Positions 43,190 to 52,909 are shown, counted from the first letter of the stretch. The stretch: 64,000 bases of DNA from Mucilaginibacter myungsuensis (GCF_015222005.1 NZ_JADFFL010000004.1:1-64000); one strand, 5' to 3'. Notes: a model not told the origin generated them from the letters alone. Translations and numbers: made by a program.

Positions 43190-43340
43190 TCGGTTGACCG
43201 GTGGTCGGTTTATCGGTGATCAGTTTATCGATCTATCAGTTATCGGTAGGTCGTAGATCCTTAAACCGTATGATTCATAACTTGTCTCGACCTGTTACTG
43301 GTCACTGGTTAACCAATTAACTGATCACTAATCACCTAAC
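43190..43340. repeat. GGTCGGTTTATCGGTGATCA-type imperfect repeats
   Basis: TATCGG, GATCAG and TTATCG words recur, with partial inverted matches (GGTTAACCAATTAACTGATCAC). Lies between the convergent lapA-like and ispE genes. Confidence 0.55.
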
Positions 43341-43341
43341 C

Positions 43342-44145
43342 TCATACCCCATAAAAAACCTGGTTATCTTTTTCCAGATGCGACAGATCAGCGCGACTGT
43401 CAAATATCCCGAACACCGATGCTCCGCTCCCACTCATGCAAGCATACAATGCGCCGGCTTCATAGAGTGCCGCTTTCAATCCGCGGATCACAGGATGGCT
43501 GATAAAAATGTGTTCTTCAAAATCGTTGCGGATATGATGCTTCCACTCTCCCACCGGTAGTTTAATAAGGTCTTTTAAAGAAGCCTCCGACGGCTTGGGT
43601 TTCACACCCCGATAAGCCTCGGCGGTTGAGACATGAGCAGGCGGCATCAACAGCACCAGATGGTACCCCGACAAGTCCAGCTCCACCGGTTCAAACTCGT
43701 CTCCTTTACCAAATGCGTAGGTTGGTTCACCGTCAATGAAGAAGGCACAATCTGCACCCAATTGGCGGGCGTAACCTCGCATTTGCTCGGCGGTCAATCC
43801 TAAAGATAACTCTGTATTTATCGCCTTGATAAAAAAAGCGGCATCAGCTGACCCACCACCCAAACCGGCCCCTATAGGAATGTGTTTGTGCAGATGGATG
43901 CTGACCGGCGGCAGGTCAAAGTCGGCAGCCAAAAGCTGGTAACCTTTCAGGCAAAGGTTATCTTCGGCCTTACCCGGGATACCCAAACCCGATGCGTCGA
44001 AACTCATTGCGTCGGCACGTATTACCTCCAACGCGTCGTTAATTTTTATTGGATAAAAAATGGTCTCCAGGTCATGATAACCGTCGGGACGGCGGCGGGT
44101 GATATTTAAACCGATATTGATCTTGGCGTGCGGGAAAAGGATCAT
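43342..44145 (-). CDS. ispE: 4-diphosphocytidyl-2-C-methyl-D-erythritol kinase
   Basis: A 267-residue GHMP kinase: FPHAKINIGLNITRRRPDGYHDLET at the N-terminus, the ATP motif PIGAGLGGGSADAA at about residues 89-102, and CMSGSGASVFGIF at the C-terminus. It phosphorylates CDP-ME in the MEP pathway for isoprenoid precursors. Size and motifs are normal. No other MEP gene is near. Divergent from thyA. Confidence 0.92.
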   Translation of the reverse strand: MILFPHAKINIGLNITRRRPDGYHDLETIFYPIKINDALEVIRADAMSFDASGLGIPGKAEDNLCLKGYQLLAADFDLPPVSIHLHKHIPIGAGLGGGSADAAFFIKAINTELSLGLTAEQMRGYARQLGADCAFFIDGEPTYAFGKGDEFEPVELDLSGYHLVLLMPPAHVSTAEAYRGVKPKPSEASLKDLIKLPVGEWKHHIRNDFEEHIFISHPVIRGLKAALYEAGALYACMSGSGASVFGIFDSRADLSHLEKDNQVFYGV

Positions 44146-44236
44146 AAAAATTCTGTCAACATACGGTAGATTTACTCACAACCGTAGGATACCAAAAATA
44201 GATCATTTTTCTTTGTGGTGGCAAGCGGTGCTTGCA

Positions 44237-44314
44237 GTTCATTGTTGATGGTTCATAGTTCATGGTTTAAAAGACCTGAAAACACTATGAACTATTATCC
44301 ATGAACTATGAACT
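44237..44314. repeat. Inverted GTTCAT/ATGAAC tract upstream of thyA
   Basis: GGTTCATAGTTCATGG on the left is complementary to CCATGAACTATGAAC on the right, with a 44-base centre. Same words as the tract at 37780-37822. Confidence 0.7.
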
Positions 44315-44323
44315 AACAAAAAC

Positions 44324-45145
44324 ATGAAACAATATTTAGACCTGATGCGCCATGTACTGGAGAACGGCGCGCAAAAACACGATCGTACAGGAACAGGCAC
44401 TATCAGCGTGTTCGGCTACCAGATGCGCTTTAACTTAAAAGAAGGCTTCCCGCTGGTGACGACAAAAAAGCTGCACTTGAAATCCATCATACACGAGTTG
44501 ATCTGGTTTTTGAGCGGCGATACCAATATCAAATATCTTAAAGACAATGGCGTTAAGATATGGGACGAATGGGCCGATGCCGATGGTAACCTTGGTCCGG
44601 TTTACGGTTACCAGTGGCGGTCGTGGCCTACGCCGGATGGCCGACATATCGATCAGATCAGTCAGGTGGTAAAAACATTAAAGACCAATCCCGACTCGCG
44701 CCGCATCATGGTTTCAGCCTGGAACGTGGGCGATGTGGAGCACATGGCCCTCCCACCCTGCCATAGCCTTTTTCAATTTTATGTTGAGCCTGCTAACCCG
44801 GCCAAAGGTGAGACACGCGGTAAATTGTCTTGTCAACTCTATCAGCGTAGCGCGGATATCTTTTTAGGCGTTCCGTTCAACATCGCATCCTACGCACTCC
44901 TGACCATGATGATGGCCCAGGTATGCGATCTGGACTACGGAGATTTTATCCACACCTTCGGCGACGCGCATTTGTATAATAACCACATCGAACAAACCAA
45001 CCTGCAACTGAGCCGCGAACCACGCCCGCTACCGACGATGAAGATCAACCCGGACGTGAAAGATATCTTCGATTTTAAATTTGAGGATTTTACTTTGGAG
45101 AACTATGATCCGCATCCGCACATTAAGGGAGCAGTAGCCGTGTAG
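44324..45145 (+). CDS. thyA: Thymidylate synthase
   Basis: A 273-residue Thy[19 protein letters not shown] (folate site), [31 protein letters not shown] with the catalytic cysteine in PPCH, and [16 protein letters not shown]. It makes dTMP from dUMP and methylene-THF. FolA, which regenerates THF, is encoded just downstream with a toxin-antitoxin pair between the two. Confidence 0.95.
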   Translation: MKQYLDLMRHVLENGAQKHDRTGTGTISVFGYQMRFNLKEGFPLVTTKKLHLKSIIHELIWFLSGDTNIKYLKDNGVKIWDEWADADGNLGPVYGYQWRSWPTPDGRHIDQISQVVKTLKTNPDSRRIMVSAWNVGDVEHMALPPCHSLFQFYVEPANPAKGETRGKLSCQLYQRSADIFLGVPFNIASYALLTMMMAQVCDLDYGDFIHTFGDAHLYNNHIEQTNLQLSREPRPLPTMKINPDVKDIFDFKFEDFTLENYDPHPHIKGAVAV

Positions 45146-45156
45146 TGGTTAAGTAC

Positions 45157-45187
45157 TTGTATTAAACATTTCGGTTTTGTAACTTTG
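45157..45187 (+). promoter_or_regulatory. Bacteroidota-type promoter for the Doc module
   Basis: TTG (45157-45159), 20 bases, then TAACTTTG (45180-45187) fits TTTG/TTG-N19-TAnnTTTG. Six bases later the antitoxin ATG begins, so transcripts would have a short leader. Confidence 0.65.
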
Positions 45188-45192
45188 ATATT

Positions 45193-45378
45193 ATGTCAAC
45201 AGCTGAATTAAAAACAGAAATACAAAAATTGATGGGCGATGCATCTGAACATGCATTAACTGAAGCTTTGGATATTTTGAAAAAAGACCATGATGAGGCT
45301 GAAGAGGCAAGGTATGCACGTAACCTGGAAAAGATAATTGCTAAAAACAGTGGATTATTGCAACGCCTTGCTCAATGA
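45193..45378 (+). CDS. Probable antitoxin of the Doc pair
   Basis: A 61-residue, mostly helical protein (MSTAELKTEIQKLMGDASEHA...LEKIIAKNSGLLQRLAQ) with charged helices. Not a recognised Phd. Identified as the antitoxin by position: it precedes a Doc-family gene and overlaps it by four bases. It probably binds and neutralises Doc (inference). Confidence 0.65.
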   Translation: MSTAELKTEIQKLMGDASEHALTEALDILKKDHDEAEEARYARNLEKIIAKNSGLLQRLAQ

Positions 45379-45752
45379 TAACACTCAAGATCGCGTTAGC
45401 GACTCATAACACTTTGATCGAAGGTTTCGGAGGGGCCTCTGGTATTAGAGATGCCAGAAGTTTGGAAGCAGCCTTAGCAAGGCCATACGCCACATTCGAC
45501 CAACAAGAGCTTTACTCCACCGGCATTGATAAAGCAGCTTCTATACTTGAAAGCATCATTATCAACCATCCATTTGTAGATGGAAATAAGCGCACGGCCT
45601 ACGGTCTGATGCAATTGGTATTAGCCGACTATCAACTAACTGTAGAGGTAAGCGAGGAAGAGCAATATACTTTCGTCATCGCCGCAAGCATGGGCGAGAT
45701 ACGCTATAACGAGATCAAAACCTGGCTCGAAGCGAACACAACTAAATTATGA
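45375..45752 (+). CDS. doc: Doc-family (Fic/death-on-curing) toxin
   Basis: A 125-residue Doc-type protein. The Fic motif HPFVDGNKRTAYG is intact (catalytic His at about residue 64, with GNKR). Doc toxins modify EF-Tu or another target to stop translation. The C-terminal region FVIAASMGEIRYNEIKTWLEANTTKL is typical. Its stop overlaps the folA start by four bases, so it is coupled to folA. Confidence 0.85.
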   Translation: MITLKIALATHNTLIEGFGGASGIRDARSLEAALARPYATFDQQELYSTGIDKAASILESIIINHPFVDGNKRTAYGLMQLVLADYQLTVEVSEEEQYTFVIAASMGEIRYNEIKTWLEANTTKL

Positions 45753-46234
45753 CCATCTGCGCTATCGTAGCCATTGCTGAAAATAACGCTATCGGCAAGG
45801 ACAATCAACTTTTATGGCATTTGCCAAATGACCTGAAACACTTTAGGACCATTACCAGCGGGCATACGGTGATCATGGGCCGCAAAACATTCGACTCGGT
45901 TGGTAAACCTCTGCCTAAACGGAGGAATATAGTAGTGACCCGTCAACAAGGCGTTCAGATCGAAGGATGCGAAGTGGTAAACTCTGTGGATGAAGCATTG
46001 GCCTTATGTGCCAACGAAGACGAGGTATTCATCGTAGGCGGGGCCGAGATCTATAAACTGGCCATGCCTAAGACCGACCGCATCTATCTGACCATTGTTC
46101 ATCAAAATTTTGATGCGGATGCCTATTTCCCCGAGTTAGACATGACCGAGTGGACCGGGACCGAACGCGAAGAACATGGCGTGGACGAGAAACATGCTAT
46201 CCCATACACCTTCATTACACTGCAGCGGCGGTAA
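45749..46234 (+). CDS. folA: Dihydrofolate reductase
   Basis: A 161-residue DHFR: ICAIVAIAENNAIGKDNQLLWHLPNDLKHFR (NADPH and substrate site), HTVIMGRKTFDSVGKPLPKRRNIVVTR and EVFIVGGAEIYKLAMP. It supplies THF for ThyA, encoded 600 bases upstream. The start overlaps the doc stop (ATGA). Because no clear separate promoter is seen, folA may depend on the toxin transcript. Confidence 0.94.
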   Translation: MTICAIVAIAENNAIGKDNQLLWHLPNDLKHFRTITSGHTVIMGRKTFDSVGKPLPKRRNIVVTRQQGVQIEGCEVVNSVDEALALCANEDEVFIVGGAEIYKLAMPKTDRIYLTIVHQNFDADAYFPELDMTEWTGTEREEHGVDEKHAIPYTFITLQRR

Positions 46235-46274
46235 CATTTTTTGTCATTAATTTGTTTTAATTTAAAATTTTAGC

Positions 46275-46297
46275 CTAACAAAATTTTGTTAGATTTG
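46275..46297 (+). promoter_or_regulatory. Palindrome overlapping the secDF -7 element
   Basis: CTAACAAAATTTTGTTAG (46275-46292) is an 18-base perfect palindrome. It overlaps TAGATTTG (46290-46297), a match to TAnnTTTG, upstream of secDF. A repressor or a structural role could be involved. Confidence 0.5.
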
Positions 46298-46349
46298 CCG
46301 TCTTATTAAAAAACGCTATAAACTAATACATACACATTTATAATTAACA

Positions 46350-49319
46350 ATGCAAGGCAAAGGGGTTATTAAGTTTTTCGCTGTTCTGCTGGCTGTTTCA
46401 TGCTTGTATCAGCTATCATTTACGTGGGTAACCAAAAACGTAGAGAAGAACGCCGAAATTTACGCTAAGGGTAACGAAGCAAAAGAAAAAGCATACCTGG
46501 ATTCAGTTTCAGATAAGCCGGTGTATCCGTTATTCGGCCACAGCTACCAATACTGCAAAAACAAAGAGCTGGCCTTAGGTCTGGATCTTAAAGGCGGTAT
46601 GAACGTTACTATGCAGATCGACGTAGCCGATCTGATCAAGGCATTATCTAACAAAAATCCTGATGCGGATTTTAACAAGGCTTTATCATCGGCAAGCCAG
46701 ATCTCTAAAACAGATCCTGCAAACTTTGTCGACATCTTTATGGCCGAGTACAAAAAGATCAGCCCTAACGGTAAGTTAGCCCCGATCTTCGCTACTAAAG
46801 AAAATCAAGATCACATCAAGTTCAACGCATCTAATGGCGATGTTACTTCTTTCCTGAAAGAGCAGTCGGGCATTGCAGTATCACAAACCTTTCAGATCCT
46901 ACGTACCCGTATCGATAAATTCGGTGTAACCCAGCCAAACATCCAATTACAGACCGGTACTAACCGTATCCTGGTGGAGTTACCTGGTGTTACCGACAAA
47001 GAGCGTGTGCGTAAACTGTTACAAGGTTCGGCTAAGTTGGAGTTCTACGCTACTTACAACACTACAGAAGTTTACCAATTTATGGTGAACGTTAATACCC
47101 TGTTAGCTGCAAAAGACAAAGCAAGCAAAAAAGATACTATTGCTAAAACAGCGGTAACTAAAGTTGACTCTGCTACTATCGACTCTGCTAAAGCTTCGTT
47201 GTTGAGCAAAGTTAAAAAAGGTGCCGCCGCTGATACTTCGGCTGCTGGAAAATTAAAAAGCGATACTGAGAACCCGTTGTTCTCTAAATTGCAATTATCG
47301 GTCTTCCGCGATGCTAACGGTCAGGTTCAATTAAATCCGGGTCCTGGGTCTATCGGTCGCTCGCTAGAGAAAGATACTGCCGCTGTTGCTGCTTACTTCC
47401 GTTTACCTGAAGTTAAGGCTATCCTGCCACAAAACCTTAAATTGGTTTGGAGCAACAAGCCTGAAGGTAAAACCAAAGTATTTGAATTACACGCCCTGAA
47501 ATTATCAGGAGCAGGTAATGGTCCGGTATTGACCGGCGAGGCTATCACCGATGCACGTGCCGAAAGCAATATGCAAAACGGCGGTTACGAGGTTATCATG
47601 AACATGAACTCGCAAGGTGCCGAGACCTGGGGCCGTGTTACAGCCGAAGCGGCAGGTAACGTTGCCGACCCTAACGATAACAAAGCTATCGCGATCGTGC
47701 TTGACGATAACGTGGTATCTGCACCACGTGTAGAGAACGCGATCACAGGCGGTAACTCTAACATCACTGGTAACTTCTCTCAGGAAGAGACCAAAGACTT
47801 AGCCAACATCCTTAAAGCAGGCCGCTTACCGGCTCCGGCACGTATCGTGTCTGAAGAAGTGGTTGGTCCGTCATTAGGTCAGGAGTCTATCAATCACGGT
47901 TTGGCTGCAAGTATTGCAGGTTTGGCTGTAGTGTTGATCTTTATGGTCGCTTACTACAACCGTGCGGGTACTGTTGCCGTTGTTGCGGTAATTGTTAACG
48001 TATTCTTCCTGATGGGTGTTTTGACCAGCTTAGGCGCGGTATTAACGCTCGATGGTATAGCAGGTATCATTTTGATCTTGGGTATTGCGGTGGATGCTAA
48101 CGTATTGGTTTATGAGCGTGTCCGCGAGGAGATGGCTCATGGCAAATCTTTACGCGTTGCTGTATCTGACGGTTACAAACACGCCTTACCATCTATCCTG
48201 GATGCTAACATCAGTACTTTCCTTACCGGTTTGATCTTGTTCACATTCGGTTCGGGCCCTATCCTTGGTTTCGCAACTACGTTGATGATCGGTATCACTA
48301 CCTCATTATTCTGTTCGTTGCTGATCTCGAGATTGATATTTGAATATATGCTGGATAAAGGTTGGGATATCAAATTCTCTAACCCTTGGAGTTCACATAC
48401 TTTTAAGAACGCTAACTTCGGTTTCGTTAAGAACCGCTTTAAGTTTTACACATTCTCTGCTATTTTCATCGGCGCCGGTCTGGTATCGATGTTCACCCAG
48501 GGTTTTAACTATGGTGTAGATTTTCAGGGTGGCCGTACTTACGAGGTGCGTTTTGATAAAGCGATATCTACTCAGGACGTTCGTGATGCGATCAATACAG
48601 ACATGGGCGAAGGCAACGAGGTGAAGACCTTTGGTGGCGACGACCAGATTCGCGTTACTACCAACTACCTGATCGAAGATCAGTCGCAGTCTACCGACGC
48701 TAAAGTTGAAGCAGACCTGCGTAAAGCTTTGGCTAAGGTTAACCCTAAGTTCGAGATCATTGGTCAGCAAAAAGTAGGTCCAACTATCGCTAATGACTTA
48801 AAGACCTCGGCTATCCTGACAGTATTATTCGCCATTATTGTGATCTCGGCTTACATTTTGATCCGTTTCCGCAAATGGCAGTTCAGCTTAGGTGCAATGG
48901 TCGCTACTGTGCATGATTCATTGCTGGTATTATCGTTCTTCTCTTTATTTAAGGATGTAATGCCGTTCTCGTTGGATATCGACCAGAAATTCATCGCGGC
49001 TATCCTGACCGTTATCGGTTACTCTATTAACGATACCGTGGTTGTATTCGACCGTATCCGCGAGTACCTGACCCATAACAATGCTAAGACCGATGACCCT
49101 AAGATCGTTATCAACCAGGCTATCAATAGCACTTTAAGCCGTACTATCATTACTGCATTAACTGTGATCTTTGTACTGGTAGTGTTATTCATCTTCGGTG
49201 GCGACGTATTGCGCGGCTTCTCGTTCGCGTTGCTTATCGGTGTTATCTTCGGTACTTACTCATCAATTTGTGTGGCATCACCGGTCATTGTGGAATTTGG
49301 CAACAAGAACCTGAAATAA
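46350..49319 (+). CDS. secDF: Protein translocase SecDF fusion
   Basis: A 989-residue fusion of SecD and SecF. The SecD part has LGLDLKGGMNVTMQI (D1 motif), the large periplasmic P1 domain and a six-helix bundle (GIAGIILILGIAVDANVLVYERVREEMAHG). The SecF part starts near residue 690 with NFGVDFQGG-like YGVDFQGGRTYEV and has VIGYSINDTVVVFDRIRE. It uses the proton motive force to pull proteins across the inner membrane. Fusion is usual in Bacteroidota. YajC, its partner, is encoded 10 kb away at 59378. Confidence 0.94.
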   Translation: MQGKGVIKFFAVLLAVSCLYQLSFTWVTKNVEKNAEIYAKGNEAKEKAYLDSVSDKPVYPLFGHSYQYCKNKELALGLDLKGGMNVTMQIDVADLIKALSNKNPDADFNKALSSASQISKTDPANFVDIFMAEYKKISPNGKLAPIFATKENQDHIKFNASNGDVTSFLKEQSGIAVSQTFQILRTRIDKFGVTQPNIQLQTGTNRILVELPGVTDKERVRKLLQGSAKLEFYATYNTTEVYQFMVNVNTLLAAKDKASKKDTIAKTAVTKVDSATIDSAKASLLSKVKKGAAADTSAAGKLKSDTENPLFSKLQLSVFRDANGQVQLNPGPGSIGRSLEKDTAAVAAYFRLPEVKAILPQNLKLVWSNKPEGKTKVFELHALKLSGAGNGPVLTGEAITDARAESNMQNGGYEVIMNMNSQGAETWGRVTAEAAGNVADPNDNKAIAIVLDDNVVSAPRVENAITGGNSNITGNFSQEETKDLANILKAGRLPAPARIVSEEVVGPSLGQESINHGLAASIAGLAVVLIFMVAYYNRAGTVAVVAVIVNVFFLMGVLTSLGAVLTLDGIAGIILILGIAVDANVLVYERVREEMAHGKSLRVAVSDGYKHALPSILDANISTFLTGLILFTFGSGPILGFATTLMIGITTSLFCSLLISRLIFEYMLDKGWDIKFSNPWSSHTFKNANFGFVKNRFKFYTFSAIFIGAGLVSMFTQGFNYGVDFQGGRTYEVRFDKAISTQDVRDAINTDMGEGNEVKTFGGDDQIRVTTNYLIEDQSQSTDAKVEADLRKALAKVNPKFEIIGQQKVGPTIANDLKTSAILTVLFAIIVISAYILIRFRKWQFSLGAMVATVHDSLLVLSFFSLFKDVMPFSLDIDQKFIAAILTVIGYSINDTVVVFDRIREYLTHNNAKTDDPKIVINQAINSTLSRTIITALTVIFVLVVLFIFGGDVLRGFSFALLIGVIFGTYSSICVASPVIVEFGNKNLK

Positions 49320-49342
49320 ACACTTATTTTTAAGAATATCGT

Positions 49343-49374
49343 AAGGCCCCAAAGAACATTTGGGGCCTTTTTTG
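49343..49374 (+). terminator. Rho-independent terminator after secDF
   Basis: AAGGCCCCAAA pairs with TTTGGGGCCTT around GAACA, then TTTTTG. Confidence 0.88.
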
Positions 49375-49521
49375 TTACTATATTTGCATGAGCTTTTGGT
49401 CGATGACCGATAGCTTAAGGCAGCCCCCCCGGCTGAAAAGCCGACGGTCGGCATTATTAAAATTTACCACATTTTAAAGCTTTGGGCTTTATGCCTTTAG
49501 TAATAAGCTTAGCTAAATAAA

Positions 49522-50838
49522 ATGGAATCATCTACCCAAACAAAATTCCCCTTAGTAGTTATTATTGGTGCAGGCTTTGGTGGCCTTAGGGTTGCCAAAG
49601 GTTTAGAGGATCAACCTGTAGACGTGTTGATGCTGGATAAGCATAATTACCACGTATTCCAGCCCCTACTTTACCAGGTAGCAACAGGAAGTTTAGAGGC
49701 TGAGTCTATCGCCTTCTCTATCCGCAAGAATTTTTCCGATCAAAAAAACTTCCGCTTCCGTATAGCCGAGGTTACAGGTGTTGATACCGAAGCCCAAACT
49801 CTGGATACCACCATTGGCGATATCAAATACGATTATTTGGTGATTGCCACCGGGTCGACCACAAATTTCTTTGGCAACAAGCAGATCGAGAAATTTGCCA
49901 TGCCGATGAAAAGTATTCCTGAGGCCTTGAATCTGCGTTACCTCATACTGCAAAACTTAGAGTCGGCTGTTCTGGAAAAAAGCAAAGAAGCCCGCGAACC
50001 ATATCTGAACTTTGTATTAGTAGGCGCCGGCCCTACCGGTGTGGAACTGGCAGGTGCTTTGGCCGAGTTAAGGAACCACGTTCTGGCCCGCGACTATCCG
50101 GAATTGAAACGCGAAGATATGCGGGTTTATCTTGTTGATTTTCTGCCCAAGGTGTTAGGACCAATGTCCGACGAGGCATCTGCCAAAGCCAAAGATTTTT
50201 TGGTAAAGATGGGTGTGGATGTATTGCTGAACGTTAAGGTAGAAAGTTACGATGGCGAGGTGATCAAATTTGAGGATGGCCGCACGATCATTACCCGCAA
50301 CGTGATCTGGTCGGCCGGTGTAATGGGTGTAGTGCCTAAGGGTGTGCCCGAGACCGAGATATTACGTGGCAATAAGATCAAGACCGATAATATCAGTCGC
50401 ATAGCTGGATTGGACAACGTTTTTGCTATTGGGGACGTTGCCGCGGTGATCGATGAGGAAACGCCAAAAGGCCACCCGGGTGTAGCGCAAGTAGCTATCC
50501 AGCAAGGGGATTTGGTAGCTAAGAACATCATCAATATCATGAACGGCGCGCCAACAAAGCCATTCAAGTACAACGATAAGGGTTCATTAGCCACTATCGG
50601 CCGTAACAAAGCCGTGGCCGATCTGGGCAAGATCAAATTCCAGGGATTTTTTGCATGGTTGGTGTGGATGTTCGTACACTTGATATCTTTATTAGGTTTC
50701 CGCAACAAAGTTGTAGTATTTGTGAACTGGATAAGCAGCTACGTGAACAACAACGGTGGGACCCGGTTGATACTACGGCGCTTTGTACGCGAGGACGTCC
50801 CTAAAGACGCCGAAAACTTACCGAATACAGAATCTTAA
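49522..50838 (+). CDS. ndh: Type II NADH dehydrogenase-like oxidoreductase
   Basis: A 438-residue FAD protein. VIIGAGFGGLRVAKGL binds FAD, VLVGAGPTGVELAGALAEL binds NAD(P)H, and NVFAIGDVAAV is the second FAD motif. The C-terminal part is hydrophobic (FFAWLVWMFVHLISLLGF) and should attach to the membrane. Likely NDH-2, passing electrons from NADH to quinone without proton pumping. The HMG-CoA lyase gene begins one base after its stop. Confidence 0.88.
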   Translation: MESSTQTKFPLVVIIGAGFGGLRVAKGLEDQPVDVLMLDKHNYHVFQPLLYQVATGSLEAESIAFSIRKNFSDQKNFRFRIAEVTGVDTEAQTLDTTIGDIKYDYLVIATGSTTNFFGNKQIEKFAMPMKSIPEALNLRYLILQNLESAVLEKSKEAREPYLNFVLVGAGPTGVELAGALAELRNHVLARDYPELKREDMRVYLVDFLPKVLGPMSDEASAKAKDFLVKMGVDVLLNVKVESYDGEVIKFEDGRTIITRNVIWSAGVMGVVPKGVPETEILRGNKIKTDNISRIAGLDNVFAIGDVAAVIDEETPKGHPGVAQVAIQQGDLVAKNIINIMNGAPTKPFKYNDKGSLATIGRNKAVADLGKIKFQGFFAWLVWMFVHLISLLGFRNKVVVFVNWISSYVNNNGGTRLILRRFVREDVPKDAENLPNTES

Positions 50839-50839
50839 A

Positions 50840-51691
50840 ATGAAAAAGATACGACTGACCGAATGCCCCCGAGACGCCATGCAAGGCTTGCACAACTTTG
50901 TGCCGACCGACGTAAAGGCCGAATACATCAACCGCATCCTGAGATGCGGTTTCGATACGGTGGACTTCGGCAGTTTTGTATCGCCCAAAGCCATACCCCA
51001 AATGCAAGACACGGCATCCGTGTTGGACAAACTTGACCTCGCGGCTACCTCATCCAAACTATTGGCCATTATAGCCAATTTAAGAGGCGCTGAGGAAGCC
51101 GTGCAGCATAACGGCATCACTTACCTTGGCTTCCCGTTCTCGATATCTGAGACGTTCCAAATGCGTAATACAAACTCAAGCATCGAGGACTCGTTTATCA
51201 CCGTAGACAAGATACAGAACCTATGCGAGCAAAGGGGTAAAAAACTACGTGTTTACCTGTCCATGGGCTTCGGTAACCCTTATGGCGACGACTGGAGTAT
51301 TGATATCCTGCAACATTGGGCCAATAAGATCAGCGCGACAGGCGTAAGAGATATCTATCTTTCTGATACGGTCGGCATCGCTACGTCTCAACAGATCAGC
51401 GAGGTGTTCAACAAACTAAAAAGCAATGATGATGTCGCCTTTGGCGCACATCTCCACTCCACTCCCGATACCTGGTATGATAAAATAGATGCCGCTTATC
51501 AAGCCGGTTGCCGCTCATTTGATAGTGCCATTAAAGGATACGGTGGTTGTCCGATGGCTAAAGATGTGCTTACAGGCAACATCGCTACCGAGAACGTCCT
51601 AGGATATCTTCAGGAAAGAAAACTGGATACAGGGGTCGACATGGAGCGTTTCGCGAATGCGATGGCTTATGCTGGTGAAGTGTTTGCGTAA
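50840..51691 (+). CDS. Hydroxymethylglutaryl-CoA lyase-like protein
   Basis: A 283-residue TIM-barrel of the HMG-CoA lyase/DRE-TIM group: LTECPRDAMQGLHNF at the first strand, IYLSDTVGIA, FGAHLHSTPDTWYDKIDAAYQAG and FDSAIKGYGGCPMAKDVLTGN with the catalytic cysteine in GGCP. It would split HMG-CoA to acetyl-CoA and acetoacetate (leucine breakdown). Leucine dehydrogenase is in the same window at 61155 but in a separate operon. The start at 50840 follows the ndh stop. Confidence 0.85.
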   Translation: MKKIRLTECPRDAMQGLHNFVPTDVKAEYINRILRCGFDTVDFGSFVSPKAIPQMQDTASVLDKLDLAATSSKLLAIIANLRGAEEAVQHNGITYLGFPFSISETFQMRNTNSSIEDSFITVDKIQNLCEQRGKKLRVYLSMGFGNPYGDDWSIDILQHWANKISATGVRDIYLSDTVGIATSQQISEVFNKLKSNDDVAFGAHLHSTPDTWYDKIDAAYQAGCRSFDSAIKGYGGCPMAKDVLTGNIATENVLGYLQERKLDTGVDMERFANAMAYAGEVFA

Positions 51692-51699
51692 AATATCCT

Positions 51700-51750
51700 A
51701 AAACAGAAAAGCCATTTCTTGCTACCGCTCGAAATGGCTTTTCTGTTTTT
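51700..51750. terminator. Bidirectional terminator between the lyase and cysteine desulfurase genes
   Basis: An 18-bp stem (AAACAGAAAAGCCATTTC and its complement) with a 12-base loop and T runs on both sides, between convergent genes. Confidence 0.9.
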
Positions 51751-51772
51751 GTAGCCCCTTTAGGGGCTGGGG

Positions 51773-52909
51773 CTAAGCGTTCACCAGGCAAACGTCCTTC
51801 ACCTTAGCCACAGCGTAATCTATCTCCTCTTTAGTAGTGTACTTAGAAAAAGAGAACCTTACTGAAGGTCTATCCGGACTTGCGCCGATAGCGGTCAGCA
51901 CGTGAGAGCCGATATTACTGCCCGAGCTGCAAGCGCTACCGCCTGAGGCTGATATACCTGCAATATCCAGGTTGAACAGCAGCATATCGCCCATATCCAT
52001 CTCAGGGAAGGACACATTTAGTACAGTGTATAAGCTTTTATCTTCATCGGTCTCGCCGTTGAATTGGATGCCGGGGATGCTATCCTCCAGTTGCTTTTTC
52101 ATGTACGATTTAAGGCCCTGGATGTGGTCTTTATGGATATCCATTTCGGTGTAGCAAAGCTCTAAAGCTTTAGCCAAGCCTACAATGCCGTAGATATTTT
52201 CGGTACCGCCACGCATGTTGCGTTCTTGCGCGCCACCGTATATCATCGGTTTGATCTTTACTTTATGGTTAACGTACAAAAAGCCAACACCCTTTGGTCC
52301 GTGGAATTTGTGGGCTGCACAGGCTACAAAATGAACTTTCAATTTGCTCAGATCGTGCGGGTAGTGTCCCATGGTCTGCACGGTATCGCAATGGAAGATG
52401 GCATCGTATTTTTCGCAAATATCGCCTACACGTTCAATGTCGGTTAGGGTACCTAATTCGTTATTGGCATGCATTAATGATACCAAAGTACGACCCTGAC
52501 CTGCTAACATTTCGTCCAACTGATCATGATTGATACGGCCTTTATCGTCAACGTCGACAAATTTCAGATCGATCAAGCCGGACTTTTGCATCGCCTCAAG
52601 CGTATGCAATACTGCATGGTGCTCTAACTTACTGGTGATAGCGAATTTTAGGCCGAGATCAATAATGCTGCAGCGGATGGCAGTGTTATCAGCTTCGGTA
52701 CCGCCCGAGGTGAAGAATATCTCGGCAGGCGAGGTATGCAGCAAGTTGGCTACGGTTTTACGGGCTTTTTCTAAAAGCGAGCGGGCTTCGCGACCGTGCG
52801 CGTGGATGGATGATGGATTACCAAAGTGGCTTTCCATCACTTTGTAAATTTCTTTTAACACTGCGGGATCCATCGGGGTCGTGGCAGCGTTATCTAAGTA
52901 AACGCGCAT
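51773..52909 (-). CDS. Cysteine desulfurase (IscS/NifS type)
   Basis: A 378-residue PLP enzyme: VYLDNAATTPMDPAVL at the start, the PLP lysine in ACAAHKFHGPKGVG, and the catalytic cysteine loop SGGSACSSGSN near the C-terminus. It supplies sulfur from cysteine for Fe-S clusters and tRNA thiolation. No scaffold gene is adjacent. Convergent with the HMG-CoA lyase gene. Confidence 0.92.
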   Translation of the reverse strand: MRVYLDNAATTPMDPAVLKEIYKVMESHFGNPSSIHAHGREARSLLEKARKTVANLLHTSPAEIFFTSGGTEADNTAIRCSIIDLGLKFAITSKLEHHAVLHTLEAMQKSGLIDLKFVDVDDKGRINHDQLDEMLAGQGRTLVSLMHANNELGTLTDIERVGDICEKYDAIFHCDTVQTMGHYPHDLSKLKVHFVACAAHKFHGPKGVGFLYVNHKVKIKPMIYGGAQERNMRGGTENIYGIVGLAKALELCYTEMDIHKDHIQGLKSYMKKQLEDSIPGIQFNGETDEDKSLYTVLNVSFPEMDMGDMLLFNLDIAGISASGGSACSSGSNIGSHVLTAIGASPDRPSVRFSFSKYTTKEEIDYAVAKVKDVCLVNA

